Origin: Pyronema omphalodes
Lineage: Eukaryota > Ascomycota > Pezizomycetes > Pezizales > Pyronemataceae
NCBI GenBank assembly: GCA_024516155.1
Contig: JAJJXM010000003.1
Span: 1,550,001-1,614,000, forward strand
Length of the DNA stretch: 64,000 nt
Reading direction: 5' to 3'
Below the pieces are notes generated by a model. The model saw only the letters and a program-made list of their open reading frames with translations. It did not search any database and was not told where the DNA came from. Shown here piece by piece: positions 20,254 to 31,225 of the stretch (the first letter of the stretch is position 1; the number at the start of each line of letters is the position of its first letter). A program made the translations under genes and the position numbers.

Positions 20254-21321
20254 ATGGACGTCAGGACGAATTCTGAGGACCCTCCGTCCTCTTTCGGCTG
20301 GTACCGAACCCCTACTCCTCCGGCAGAAAAGAAATCCCGTCACCCCACGATCCCGCACGCAGAACTACACGGTTCGTTCTGTAACAACAATTCCTGATCC
20401 ATTCACCTCCAATCGAAACTAAACAACAATCACTTTCCAGCTGTGGCGCAAGCAATTGCGGCACGCATAAAGAAATCATTTAGCTGCGGGCAGCTAGATG
20501 ACCCCGAGTTAGAATGGGTGATCCGACATCGCAGGATGGACCCGCAAAAAGCCTGCCGAGCATGGCAAAAAGGAAAGAGACTCTGCAACGTATGCAAATT
20601 CTTGGTCAACAAAGACGGACACGACCAGAGATGCGGCATCAGGGGATGGAAGCCCCCGACAGAGACCAAGACAACGATCCCACCCTGCAAGGACGAGCCC
20701 GAGACAGGAAAGGAACCTCCCATCCGCACGGAAAATCGCGAAAACGAACCACCCCGTCCCCGCGAACTGGAATCAGAAAACCCCACCATCCATACGATCC
20801 GACACCAACTCCCAGTGATCAGGATGACCGGACCCTCGAACCACAAGAAGGTGGCAATCAACCTGTGCTTGTATCAGACAGCGGATCCGGAGCAGCGTCT
20901 CCCCACCGTCCACTCCCGACCAACCAACGATCTGACATCCACCCCTTGTTCGGATCCCCCGGAGCCCCCCGCCTCAGGGCACCAACAAGATCAAATACCC
21001 CTGTTCTCTTTAGGGCACCAATAAGAACAAATAACGGCGCCCCCTTCAGGACACCAACAAGAGCAAATACCGCCTTACATCCTCGAGGACATCACCCATG
21101 ACGTCGTATGTTGCCGACGTCGGGGAAGGCAGTATCGGGGACGGTCCGCCATCCGGAAGCCTGCCCTGGGGACTGCCTACGGCCTCGCCGCAGTCTCGGC
21201 CTGGAGGGGAAGGCTTATGTCACAACGCCCCCGTGACGCATTCCTGGCCTCCGCCGTCACCACCGCAGGGCTATGGGTGGTTACCATTACCCTAGCAACC
21301 TGCTACGCAATAATAAAGTAA
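20254..21321 (+). pseudogene. Element C ORF3: Cys-rich, Pro-rich protein with C-terminal hydrophobic segment, unknown
   Basis: A frame of 356 codons from ATG 20254 to TAA 21319-21321, broken by TGA 20395-20397 and TAA 21022-21024; each could come from one C->T change. Features in order: IPHAELHGSFC; SFSCGQLDDPELEWVIRHRR; KACRAWQKGKRLCNVCKFLVN with a later QRCG; a Pro-rich middle; 12-codon repeats (20974-21085); a basic stretch (CCRRRGRQYRGR); and a 26-residue hydrophobic end (AFLASAVTTAGLWVVTITLA plus six more) suggesting a membrane anchor. The last 104 bases lie inside the 3' LTR. Element A has the same motifs in the same order. The position between pol and LTR is where env-like genes sit, but no env similarity is visible. 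Function unknown. Confidence 0.6.
20974..21085 (+). repeat. Three tandem units of about 36 bp within ORF3
   Basis: CAGGGCACCAACAAGATCAA, AGGGCACCAATAAGAACAAA and AGGACACCAACAAGAGCAAA start successive units of about 36 bases. The length is a multiple of three, so the units translate to a 12-residue repeat (GHQQxQIP-like). The second unit carries the TAA that interrupts ORF3, where the others read CAA. Confidence 0.7.
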
Positions 21322-21941
21322 TAGGGATAGGGTTAGGGCAAGGGGCTGGGCCCCTTGCCGGAGGTTTTCATATGTTAGGAAATATTATGATTTTAGATTA
21401 TGTTAGGTATCACGGCGGGTAGGAAAATGTTGGAATCTTTCACTTATTTGTTATGCATTTGGAATTCCGGCGGTTAGCAAGTTATCTTTTGTTATGTATT
21501 GTTTCTGTGCTATTTGGACTTACGGCGGTTAGCAACGTAGTTATCTTTTGGTATGTATTGTTCCCTTGTTCTATTATTTGGCATTACGGCGGTTGGCAGT
21601 GGTGGGGGATGTTGGTCATGTATTTAGTTATCAAGGCGGTTAGCATTGAAGCATTCTCCGCAGCCGGAGAATGCTGAGTCACGGGTCATGAAGGAACAAG
21701 TATAAGAGGAGGCAATTTGTACTTAGTTTATTTCTTCACGGAATCAAGTTTCTATCTACTACAATCCTATCTACAAAAGTTCCCTTGTGACATTTCCATC
21801 TCTTCTAAACTCACCTGTGATTTCCCAGCAAACCCTCGCCCATCCCCAACCTCTAAGCCTTCCGCAAGCCGCCGCCGCCCCGCCCTACGCCGAAACCCCG
21901 CGCTGGCTGTCGTCAGTAACCTGTGGATACCGATTCTGATA
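21218..21941 (+). repeat. 3' LTR of element C
   Basis: About 724 bp. The start at TGTCACAACG was chosen because it follows a purine tract and matches the TGTCA start of the A, B and K LTRs. The end at CTGATA is where similarity to the 5' copy stops and B-family gag begins (GAAGGCTGC). It holds the ORF3 end, the ACGGCGGTT repeats and a TATA-like GTATAAGAGG at about 21698. Confidence 0.85.
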
Positions 21942-22385
21942 GAAGGCTGCTCTGAACCGTAGACTCTTTCGAGACCTTCAGACCAGTCTTGTTGACCAAG
22001 CCGAAGAACCTCAGAACCTCACCAAGTTTGTATGAAGCTAGATGATAGAATTCGCGCTCATTCAAACACCACAAAACGGTACGTTCCTTCGGTCCCCAGT
22101 CGTACCAGGTCCACGCTATATCGCCCGGCGTCCCACCCAACGAATACCAACAGTGGTAATTACGGAGTGGCCCCCATCGAGCTATCAGCTTCGCAAAAGG
22201 CTCAGAACCAACGCCGTCGAGATGAACGAATGGCTAAGGGACTTTGCCTTTACTGTGCATCAGCTGACCATTTCAAAACCGAATGTTCTACGTTGGCAGC
22301 AAACAACTCCCTCAAGATCCGCCCAGCCGCCGCCGAGGTTTTGCATATCCCAACAAACCCCGACGTCGACCAGGGAAAAGAGTAG
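21942..22385 (+). pseudogene. Copy E: B-family gag, 3' part
   Basis: Sequence from GAAGGCTGCTCTGAA corresponds to the middle of gag (AALKRGLSRDL in B). It is on the + strand, opposite to B. Early stops and a short deletion occur before 22032, after which the frame is open to 22385 with the zinc knuckle CLYCASADHFKTEC. The slip heptamer GGGAAAA is kept at 22373-22379 in the right phase. The upstream half of E lies left of C and A, outside the window. Confidence 0.88.
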
Positions 22386-24118
22386 TCCATCAACAGCCTG
22401 TTGGCTCTGTTGTTGGACCAGCCCCTGCCTCGTCTTTCTCATCTCAGGAAATTGTTTATGTATCTGCTAGTTCTTTGTCAAGTCAACAAGGAAACAAATT
22501 GGATGGGAATCATTTGGTCGTGCCATGTACACTAACTGAACACAATAACAAAATCGATACTCATGCTCTCGTAGACTGCGGAGGCACAGGAATTTCCTTC
22601 ATGAACAAAGACTTCGCACGCCAACACAACTTTCCCCGTTATCAATTGAAAAAGCCCAAAATGGACGAAGTAAGTGATGGTCGACCTATTTCATCAGGAG
22701 ACATCACCGAATACGTGGAAGTCGAATGTACAATAGGAGACCATCATGAATTACTCACTGCCTACATTACTCGGCTCGGTCATTATCCCGTAGTTTTAGA
22801 AATCCCATGGCTTCGTAAACACGATGTTACACTAAACTTCGCCGATAACGACATCAAATTCTCTTCACCGAAATGTCTCCCCCACCGTACCACATTAACA
22901 CCCACCCCTGTTAAGGGTATTGCACCGGAAAAACAAAATATGATCAGTGCTATTTCAGGTACGACGTTTCGACGAATCGTAAACAATGCCAATAATTGTT
23001 ACGGAAAAGTCGCACAATTCTCCTTACCGTTGAACGAAATCAACACAGCCCTCCAACCAGAGAAAGGCGAACCAGATCTTAAGACTATTGTACCACCAGA
23101 ATATCATCAGTACTTGGGAATCTTCGAGAAAGTCAATGCAGACAAGTTACCGCCCCATCAACCGTCGGATCACAAGATATCACCCGTCGATGGTTTTCAG
23201 CCTCCCTTCGGTCCCCTTTACTCCCTATCACGCCCAGAGCTGGAGGAGTTGAAACGATAGTTAGATGAAAATCTTACCAAAGGTTTCATTCGTGCCTCCT
23301 CATCTCCAGCAGCTGCTCCCATTCTTGTCGTAAAGAACGGCGATGGTTCGTTGCGTTTGGGAGTCGATTACCGTGGAATCAACGCCGGAACAATTAAGAA
23401 CCGCTACCCCCTCCCCCTGATGCAGGATACCTCAATGAACCTTACAAGAGCTAAGTGATTCACTATGCTCGACATTAGGGGTGCGTATAATTCAATACGT
23501 ATGGCAAATGGGGAAGAATAGAAAACCGCTTTTCGTATCCGGTAAGGATTATTCGAATCATTGGTTATGCCCTTTGGCTCACCAATGCCCCTGCAACATT
23601 TCACAATTTCATCAACGACGTATTGGCACCTTATCTTGATCGATTCTGTACTGCTTATCTGGACGATACCCTGATCTTTTCGGATAATATTGAAGAACAT
23701 ATACAACATGTTAAATTGATCCTCGAAGCATTCGAAAAAGCGGGATTGCATCTCAAACCAGAGAAATGCGAGTTCCACCAGAAGGAAGTAAAGTACTTAG
23801 GACTCATCATCAGTACAGGAGGAAGAAAGATGGACCCTGAGAAGATTGCTGCAGTCCGGGATCGGGAATCTCCCCGAAACCTCAAACATGTTAGAGCGTT
23901 TTTGGGTTTTGCGAATTTCTATCGACGTTTCGTTAAAAACTATTCAAAGATAGTCCAATCTCTCATGTTACTCACACGAAAAGGAGTTCCTTTCGTCTGG
24001 TCGGAACCCCAACAACAAGCCTTTGAGAAATTGAAATCAACGTTTACATCCGCCCCCGTCCTGGCTCGTTTCGACCCAGACCGGGATGTTATTGTCGAAA
24101 CGGATGCTTCGGATTATG
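22386..24118 (+). pseudogene. Copy E: B-family pol (PR-RT-start of RH), truncated
   Basis: Continues in the -1 frame relative to gag. Protease has ALVDCGGTGISF (about 22569). RT is interrupted by TAG 23258-23260, TGA 23456-23458 and TAG 23519-23521, each replacing a Trp that B and D retain, then by another stop and a small deletion near 23545-23580. YLDDTLIFSDN (about 23655) is the catalytic motif. RNase H begins with ETDASDY and stops at 24118, where the sequence switches abruptly to LTR DNA of the opposite orientation. Confidence 0.9.
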
Positions 24119-25167
24119 GCTGACGGAGAACCTGAGGGCTCTTCTCAATTATTCACTCTTGAGTTCAATGAAGATACCCTTCTAATAACTTCAACGTTAG
24201 AAACTCTTAAGCTGTGTCGAGCATCAACTTAGAGAGTTCTGTGTTTAGAAGTTAAGGAAATAAGCAAAGATTTCAAGGGACAAAGAGATCCAAAGACGGG
24301 GACGAAAACGAGGACGTAAACAAAGATCGACATAGTATTTGAATTTGTAAATAAACAAATAACTGTGTAAGGAGAAAAGGAAAACAAAATGAACAAACAA
24401 AGAAACAATCCTCTTATATACAATTTTTTCTCCTTACACGCCGAGCCACTACTTGCAGATTTTTCTCAAAAAATAACTAAGTAAACAACGCGGTCGCGGT
24501 TGCGCGTTCTAGGCGCGCTAACGCGTTCGTACCAAATTTGTAATAGCGTAACTCGCATGCGCGATAGTGTGCTTCGCGTGCGCGATAGCGTACTTCGTGT
24601 GCGCGCTTCCGTAACACTAATCCTGCACGTTCGTCCGTAACCCTAACCCTAGCTGTGCGCGTACGGTCACAAACCTAACCCTAGTTTGTGTGCGTGCGGG
24701 TGCAACCCTAAACCTAGTCACGTGAAACCAGATCAGCTGCGATTGGAACGATAGTGCAATACTGATAAGGTCACATGACTAGATCTTATCTTATCGTTAA
24801 GATGATCATGCCCTAGCCCTAGTCACCTGTGCGCACATTAGTAGACCAGTGCACGCGCATACTGATCTACTACTGATAAGGGACACGTGACCAATCATAT
24901 CTTATCGGATAAGAGGATCGGTAGACCATAGGTATGAAATTTCCGAAAAGGGATCCGAGCAGACCCCTAACCCTGGGGATAGGTCACGTGACCTTTTTGA
25001 CCATTTGTGAATTGAGCGTAACCCTAACCCAGGCGAGTGACGAGTGATGATCGAAGACCGAAGGATAACCGAAAAAAATAAACAAACGAGTGCTGAATAA
25101 TGAAGCGAATGATAATAGTGGAAAGAATGACGAGGAGGGGGAAGGTAGTAATGCTCGAGCCGTGACA
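24119..25167 (-). repeat. Copy F: 3' LTR of a B-family element, outer end missing
   Basis: Matches 6059-7167, lacking about the first 30 bases at the E junction and further internal segments near 24540 (the first 21-bp repeat units). It differs from B and D LTRs at many sites, so F is older. It ends ...GAGCCGTGACA at 25167, followed by the polypurine tract of a - strand element. Confidence 0.9.
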
Positions 25168-26220
25168 GGATCCCCCTTCTTGGACTGAGCTCCGGCGAGG
25201 TAACTTCTAAGATAAGTTGGGGAGGGGTCCCGGTTTGTCGGGGCACTCTGTATGAAAGTCGTCAACGGCTTTACTGTCGGAATGAAGTTCGGCGGGTTCC
25301 CAATCGGGCATATCGTATCCAACCCATTTGACCATGTACTGGAGTTTCTTCCGGTGAATTCGGGAGTCGAGGATAGCTTCGATGAAGTATTCGTCTTCAC
25401 CATCTATCTCCACCGGGGGTGGTGGGTCTGATGGTTGACCGGGGTAGGGGTCATTCGCAGCGGGTTCCAATAGGGAGACATGTTGAATGTTGTGGCATTT
25501 CATCGTTGGGGGTAGTTCTAATCGGTAGGCATAGGGGGATACTTTGGCGATAATCTTGAGGGGTCCGTAACATTTGTTGTCTAATTTCCGGGAGGGTCGA
25601 CGAGTTTTCCAATTGCGAGCATTCATCCATACCGAATCTCCAGGCTGATAATTTGGTGACGGGAGTCAATGTTTATCGGCATTCTCTTGATAACGTAGAT
25701 ATGCTCTGTTGATTTCAGATCGTAGATGGTTATGGATTTCGGCGCGGGTTTTTGATGTTGTGAGGGCCCGTCGATCGTTTACATCGTTCGTAGCTGCTGG
25801 GAGTAAATCGAATTGGCAACGGGGGTCGAATCCTTTATTAGCAAAGAACGGGGAAGTTCCCGTTGTCTCGGATGCTTGGTTATTCGCAGCAAATTCTGCT
25901 AATGGTAACCAATCAGCCCAATCATCTTGAAGATAGTTGACGTGGGCTCGGAGGTATTGTTCCATAATAGCGTTCATTCGTTCTGTTTGACCGTCCGTTT
26001 GTGGATGGAATGCCGTAGATAATCGAGGCTCGATTCCCAAACGTCGACAGAGATTCTTCCAAAACAAAGCAGCGAATTGGGGTCCTCGATGAGAGATAAT
26101 GGTAAGGGGGAGTCCATGCAATCGAAAGATGTGGGTAATGATCAAAGATGATAATTTCTGTGCGTCGATATCCGTTTGACAGGCAATCAGATGTCATTCT
26201 TTGGTCAATCTGTCCACAAC
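25168..26220 (-). pseudogene. Copy F: B-family integrase and chromodomain fragment
   Basis: The - strand frame holds a chromodomain (EYFIEAILDSR, MVKWVGYDMPDWEPAEL) and GPLKIIAK at 25207-25626. TGA at 25666-25668 replaces a CGA found in D. The core is at 25669-26145 (ISHRGPQF, where the catalytic Asp of ISDRG is His; TDGQTERMN kept). The fragment stops at 26220 after ...TTGTGGACAG on the - strand, where LINE sequence begins. Upstream pol and gag of F are not present here. Confidence 0.9.
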
Positions 26221-26608
26221 ATACCTTCGCGGCGGCAGTCAAAAGCCCTGCACCCCAGAGCTCCCTCAGAACACCAATCTTCACCTCAAACGGAATCCCA
26301 AATAGCAACACCCAAATCAAGAAACATGTACCCAAAATTGGACCAAAGAAATCCAACACCCCCCCGAAGGAAATAGTGATCCCATGCTCGGATCCAACAG
26401 CCCTACCTGACAGCGCAAGAGCCACAGTAGGCAAAGCCATTGAGCAGGCTCTCCGATCTGCTAATGCACCGGAGAATATTGGCATACTGACTGTTCGAAA
26501 AAATCAATCTGGCAATCTCGTCATGACCCCCAGACGAGACACTCCTATGCCTTTGCTGATGACATATCTGCCCCTCCTAGAAAATACGGTGAAGGCAATC
26601 CACGCTTC
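26221..26608 (+). pseudogene. LINE ORF1, proximal fragment
   Basis: Open frame starting inside ORF1 (TFAAAVKSPAPQSSLRTPIF) with a basic Lys/Pro stretch and a DSARATVGKAIEQAL segment. The N-terminus is missing because the LINE begins here. It runs to ENTVKAIHAS, where element G inserted after the first two bases of a Ser codon. The frame continues exactly at 29686. Confidence 0.8.
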
Positions 26609-27748
26609 TGTAACGGCGAACAAGGGAGAGATAGCTGACGGAGAACCTGAGGGCTCTTCTCAATTATTCACTCTTGAGTTCAATGGATATATCCTTATAA
26701 TAACTTCAACGTTAGAAACTCTTAAGCTGTGTCTAGCATCAACTTAAAGACTTTCTGTGTTTAGAAGTTAAGGAAATAAACAAAGATTTCAAGGGACAAA
26801 GAGATCCAAAGACGGGGACGAGAACGAGGACGTAAACAAAGATTTTCGACAAAGTATTTGAATTTGTAAATAAACAAATAACTGTGTAAGGAGAAAAGAA
26901 AAACAAAATAAACAAACAAAGAAACAATCCTCTTATATACAATTTTTCCTCCTTACACGCCGAGCCACTACTTGCAGAATTTTCCCGAAAAATAACTAAG
27001 TAAACAACGCGGTCGCGGTTGCGCGTTCTAGACGCGCTAACGCGTCCGTACCAAATGAGCGTGTTTGCGTGCACAGCCTCGTCGCGCGCTCGTTAGCGTA
27101 TCTCGCGTGCGCGATAGCGTAACTCGCGTGCGCGGTAGCGTGCTTCGCGTGCGCGCTAGCGTAACCCTAAGCGTAGTCACGCGCGCGCTTCCGTAACCCT
27201 AATCGTGCGCGTGCGTCCGTAACCCTAACCCTAGCTGTGCGCGTACGGTCACAAACCTAACCCTAGTTTGTGTGCGTGCGGGTGCAACCCTAACCCTAGT
27301 CACGTGAAACCAGATCAGCTGCGATTGGAAAGATGGTGCAATACTGATAAGGTCACATGACTAGATCTTATCTTATCGATAAGATGATCGTGCCCTAGCC
27401 CTAGTCACGTGTGCGCACATTAGTAGACCAGTGCGCGTGCATACTGATCTACTATTGATTAGAACACGTGACCGATCTTATCTAATCGGATAAGATGATC
27501 GGTAGACCGTAGGTATGGAATTTCCGAAAAGGGATCCGAGCTGACCCCTAACCCTGGGGATAAGTCACGTGACCTTTTTGACAATTTGGGAATTGAGCGC
27601 AACCCTAACCCAGGCGAGTGACGAGTGATGATCGAAGACCGAAGGATAATAGAAATAAATAAACAAACGAGTGCTGGATAATGAAGCGAATGATAATAGG
27701 TGAATGAATGACGAGGAGGGGGAAGGTAATAATTCTCGAGCCGTGACA
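26609..27748 (-). repeat. 3' LTR of copy G
   Basis: 1140 bp, close to the D LTRs. It contains the three 21-bp GC-rich units, CCCTAA hexamers and CACGTG palindromes. The polypurine tract follows at 27749. Confidence 0.94.
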
Positions 27749-27787
27749 GGATCCCCCTTCTTGGACTGAGCTCCGGCGAAGTAACTT

Positions 27788-29669
27788 CTAAGATAAGTTG
27801 GGGAGGGGTCCCGGTTTATCGGGATACTTTTTATGAAAGTCGTCAACGGCTTTACTGTCGAAATGGAGTTCGGCGGGTTCCCAATCGGGCATGTCGTATC
27901 CAACCCCTTTAACCATATACTGAAGTTTCTTCCGGTGAATTCGGGAGTCGAGGATAGCTTCGATGAAGTATTCGTCTTCACCGTCGATTTCCACCGGGGG
28001 TGGTGGGTCTGATTGTTGACCGGGGTAGGGGTCATTCGCAGCGGGTTCCAATAAGGAAACATGTTGAACGTTGTGACATTTCATTGTCGGAGGTAGTTCT
28101 AATCGATAGGCATAGGGGGATACTTTGGCGATAATCTTGAGGGGTCCGTAACGTTTGTTGTCTAATTTCCGGGAGGGTCGACGGGTTTTCCAATTACGGG
28201 CATTCATCCATACCAGATCTCCGGGCTGATAATTCGGTGACGGGAGTCGATGTTTATCGGCATTCTCTTGATAACGTAGATTAGCTCTGTTGATCTCAGC
28301 TCGTAAATGGTTATGGATTTCGGCGAGGGTTTTCGAAGTTGTGAGGGCCCGTCGATCGTTTACATCGTTCGCAGCTGCTGGAAGTAAATCGAATTGACAA
28401 CGGGGGTCGAATCCTTTATTGGCAAAGAACGGGGAAGTTCCCGTTGTCTCGGATGCTTGGTTATTCGCAGCGAATTCCGCTAATGGTAACCGATCAGCCC
28501 AATCGTCTTGAAGATAGTTGACGTGAGCTCGGAGGTATTGTTCCATAATGGCGTTCATTCGTTCTGTTTGGCCGTCCGTTTGGGGATGGAATGCTGTAGA
28601 TAATCGAGGCTCGATTCCCAAACGTCGACAGAGATTCTTCCAAAACAAAGCAGCGAATTGAGGTCCTCGATCAGAGATAATGGTAAGAGGGAGTCCATGC
28701 AATCGAAAGATGTGGGTAATAAACAAAGACGATAATTCCTTTGCGTCGATGTCTGTTCGACAGGCAATCAGATGTCGTTCTTTGGTTAATCTATCCACAA
28801 CTACCCAAATTGCATCACACCCATTGGACCACGGTAATCCTGTTACGAAGTCCATTGATATGTCCTGCCAGGGTCTTTCTGGAATAGGTAGTGGACGTAG
28901 GATACCAAACGGGGCATGTCTGGTAGGTTTCGAACGTTGGCAGGTATGACAATTTCGAATATATCTTTCCACGTCTGTCCTCATCTGGGGCCACGTATAG
29001 GTTCTTGAGAGGTATTCTAATGTTTTAGATCTACCTGGGTGTCCAGCCGTAGGAGAGTCGTGGTGTTGTTGCATTAGGTGTAATCATAGGGGTTCGTAAT
29101 TCGGGACCCATAAACAACCCCGGTAGAATAAACGGTTATTGTTTACTGTACATTCAGCTAATGTAATGTCTTTACAATAACGAGTGTTATTGTTTAGCAT
29201 TTCAATAACCTTAATGGGGAATGGGTCTTTCTCGTAGGCTTCCGTGAAGAGCTGGGATAAGGTGGGGTTTGTTTGTTGTGGGTCCGGTATTACGGTTTGT
29301 TGCGAATTCGTTATTGTTTGTTGATTACTGGGGGTAACAGCCGCAGCGTGAAGGATATTCTCTGGCTTAATGATCGTTGTGTGGTTTTCCAGGGAGCGTT
29401 CATCCCCCTCTTTAGGCAGATCTCCGGATCGACGAGTCAGTGCGTCTGGTTTACCGCCTGCGGTACCGGGGCGGTAAACAATCTTAAAATTAAACTGAGA
29501 CAAGAACTGGGACCAACGGGCTTGACGGCGGTTCAAGAGCTTTGTCGAAGTGAAATATTCCAGATTCTTATGATCTGACAGTACTCGGATGGGGTTAATA
29601 ACAGATTGCAATTCGGGACGCCATTCCTCGAAGGCCCGGACGATAGCCATGAGTTCTTTATCGTATATC
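27788..29669 (-). pseudogene. Copy G pol: RNase H end, integrase, chromodomain
   Basis: The - strand frame begins at the deletion junction ([16 protein letters not shown] of RNase H) and is open to TGA 29084-29086, where D has CGA. It then stays open through the HHCC zinc finger, the integrase core with MDFVTGLP, ISDRGPQF and TDGQTERMN, and the chromodomain to 27788. Apart from the deletion, that one nonsense is the only lesion I see. Confidence 0.9.
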
Positions 29670-29680
29670 GAGCCGTGACA

Positions 29681-30328
29681 GCTTCGCTGAAAGCCCCAAA
29701 AGGAGCGGAGAGGTGGTACAAGCTGGGAATACATGGTATTCCAGTCGACAGCTTCCCAGATGACAACAATGGCATGCAAGCTCTCAAGCTTGAAATAGAA
29801 CGGAAGAACAAGGTAACCCTGGCTACCACACCACGATACATGTCCCATCCGGACAAAAGGGCCGGAAAGGCAGCGTCCAGCGTTGTCATTGCCCTTGTAT
29901 CTAGTGAAGAATACAAATCCCTAAAGAAAAACAAAGTCATAATTGAATATGACATCAAGAAGGTAACCCCTTTTTACACGGCACGCAGTACTGACCAATG
30001 CAGAAGATGTCAGGAATATGGACATCACCATGCCACATGCACATCCCAGCGAGGCCCAACGTGTGCGCTGTGGGGGCAAAAGCATCCAACAGAAGAACAC
30101 TACTGCCTGAGATGCCCGGAACGGAAAGGAAGAGGATGTGCTCATATTCCGTACAAATGTGCTAACTGTGAGGAAACAGGACAAACTGACACTGCTCACC
30201 CTGCCTTTGGAACAAAGTGCCCAATGAGAATTCGGGTCATGAAAAGCGCATGGGACAAAACAAAGGCAGTCAATGAAACAGCACAAACAACACCCCCCGA
30301 AGACCTCACGATGACAACTGATGCCTAG
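29681..30328 (+). pseudogene. LINE ORF1, distal part with zinc knuckles
   Basis: Resumes in frame after G ([20 protein letters not shown]). It carries the cysteine clusters CRRCQEYGHHHATC, CALWGQKHPTEEHYC and CANCEETGQTDTAHPAFG, an arrangement of CCHC-type knuckles common in LINE ORF1 proteins, which bind element RNA. It ends with TAG 30326-30328, overlapping the ORF2 ATG in ATGCCTAG. It lacks its N-terminus and is split by G, so is not functional here. Confidence 0.88.
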
Positions 30329-31225
30329 TTATACACCTAGTGCAGCAACCTTACGAATTATAACCCATAATATAAACCGAAGTACAAATGTTCTTAATAC
30401 ATTGCTCAACACCTTAGGTAATACTGCAGATATTATACTAATTCAAGAAGCCCATATTACAAACACAAAATACACAGTAAGCCACCCCGATTTTACTCTA
30501 CTGCACCCAAGCAAAGGCAGCCGCCATTCAATCAGAACAGCAGCATACATTACACGAAACAATCCACACCTACATGTTACCCCGAGGCTAGACATCTGTG
30601 AGGATTCAGATCTCCAAATTCAGGAAGTCAGCACGCCACTAATCCCTACCTTTCACTTAATCAATATGTATAATGACAAAGAACCCTCAACACGCCTGTA
30701 CACTATTCCCCGCTGCTTCCCTAACTTGAACTTCCCCCACAGATGTGTGATAACTGGTGATTGCAATGCACACCATGCGCTCTGGAACACCCAGACTACT
30801 AACCCAGTACGATCACCTGAGATAATCCAACTCCTGGAAGAAGAGGGATGGCAATTAATCAACACCCCAGACGTTCCTACTTACCAGTACAAAAATGGGC
30901 AGGGATCCTCGGTGCTGGATCTGACAATAGCAACACCTGGAATGACAAGAGAAGTAACTAATTGGGCAGTTGACGATGACAATGCCACTGGGTCAGACCA
31001 TGAGGTCATTGTTTTCGAAATAAATTCCCTACACCCCGATGTGGAATACAGAGCGCCATCTCCCCGGCTCAACTGAAAAAAGACCAACTGGGAAAACTTT
31101 TCCTCAATCCTACAAAAGCTTTCACAGTCATGCCGAAGAGCATGGGATACAGACAGGGAAATGCCAGAGGATCATGTATTGGATGCCCAAGCGGAGCAGC
31201 TAAGGGACATAATCCTAGAGGCAGC
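30321..31225 (+). pseudogene. LINE ORF2, proximal part: apurinic-type endonuclease
   Basis: ATG 30321 opens ORF2 (MPSYTPSAATLRIITHNINR). Endonuclease/exonuclease/phosphatase motifs are THNINR, ILIQEAH (catalytic Glu), VITGDCNAHHALW and SDHEVIVFE (catalytic His). It nicks target DNA for target-primed reverse transcription. TGA at 31074-31076 lies where a Trp is expected (RLN-W-KKTNW). The frame then continues to 31225, where element D inserted within an Ala codon, and resumes at 38625. Without D, ORF2 would be 1333 codons with this single stop. Confidence 0.9.

Larger units (their letters stand above)
14812..21941 (+). mobile_element. Element C: decayed Ty3/gypsy element related to A
   Basis: A 5' LTR remnant (14812-15307; the rest lies left of A, outside the window) and a 3' LTR (21218-21941) flank gag, PR-RT-RH, IN, a chromodomain stump and ORF3, all + strand. 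The right flank is gag of a B-family copy (E), so C inserted into E, and A later inserted into C. The LTR starts TGTCACAACG after the purine tract GGAGGGGAAGG and ends CTGATA in both copies, TG...TA rather than TG...CA. Nonsense codons and indels occur throughout. Confidence 0.9.
26609..29680 (-). mobile_element. Copy G: B-family element with large internal deletion
   Basis: TSD GCTTC at 26604-26608 and 29681-29685. A full left LTR (26609-27748) and pol from chromodomain to RNase H remain. The sequence then jumps from RNase H (...TTATCGTATATC) to the last 12-13 bases of the 5' LTR (TCGAGCCGTGACA, 29668-29680). RT, protease, gag and nearly all of the 5' LTR are gone. The shared TC at the junction suggests microhomology-mediated deletion after insertion. 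Confidence 0.93.

Noticed and set aside
20514..21101. Alternative 195-codon frame overlapping ORF3 of element C
   Set aside because: It is open without stops, but the motifs shared with element A and the hydrophobic tail are in the other frame; its openness follows from Pro/Thr/Arg-rich composition.
22042..22470. 142-residue frame over the E gag/pol overlap
   Set aside because: It is a third frame over two real overlapping genes, with no domain of its own.
25760..26220. F/H overlap as a 450-bp target duplication of the LINE
   Set aside because: The two copies differ at too many sites, including transversions, for a recent duplication.
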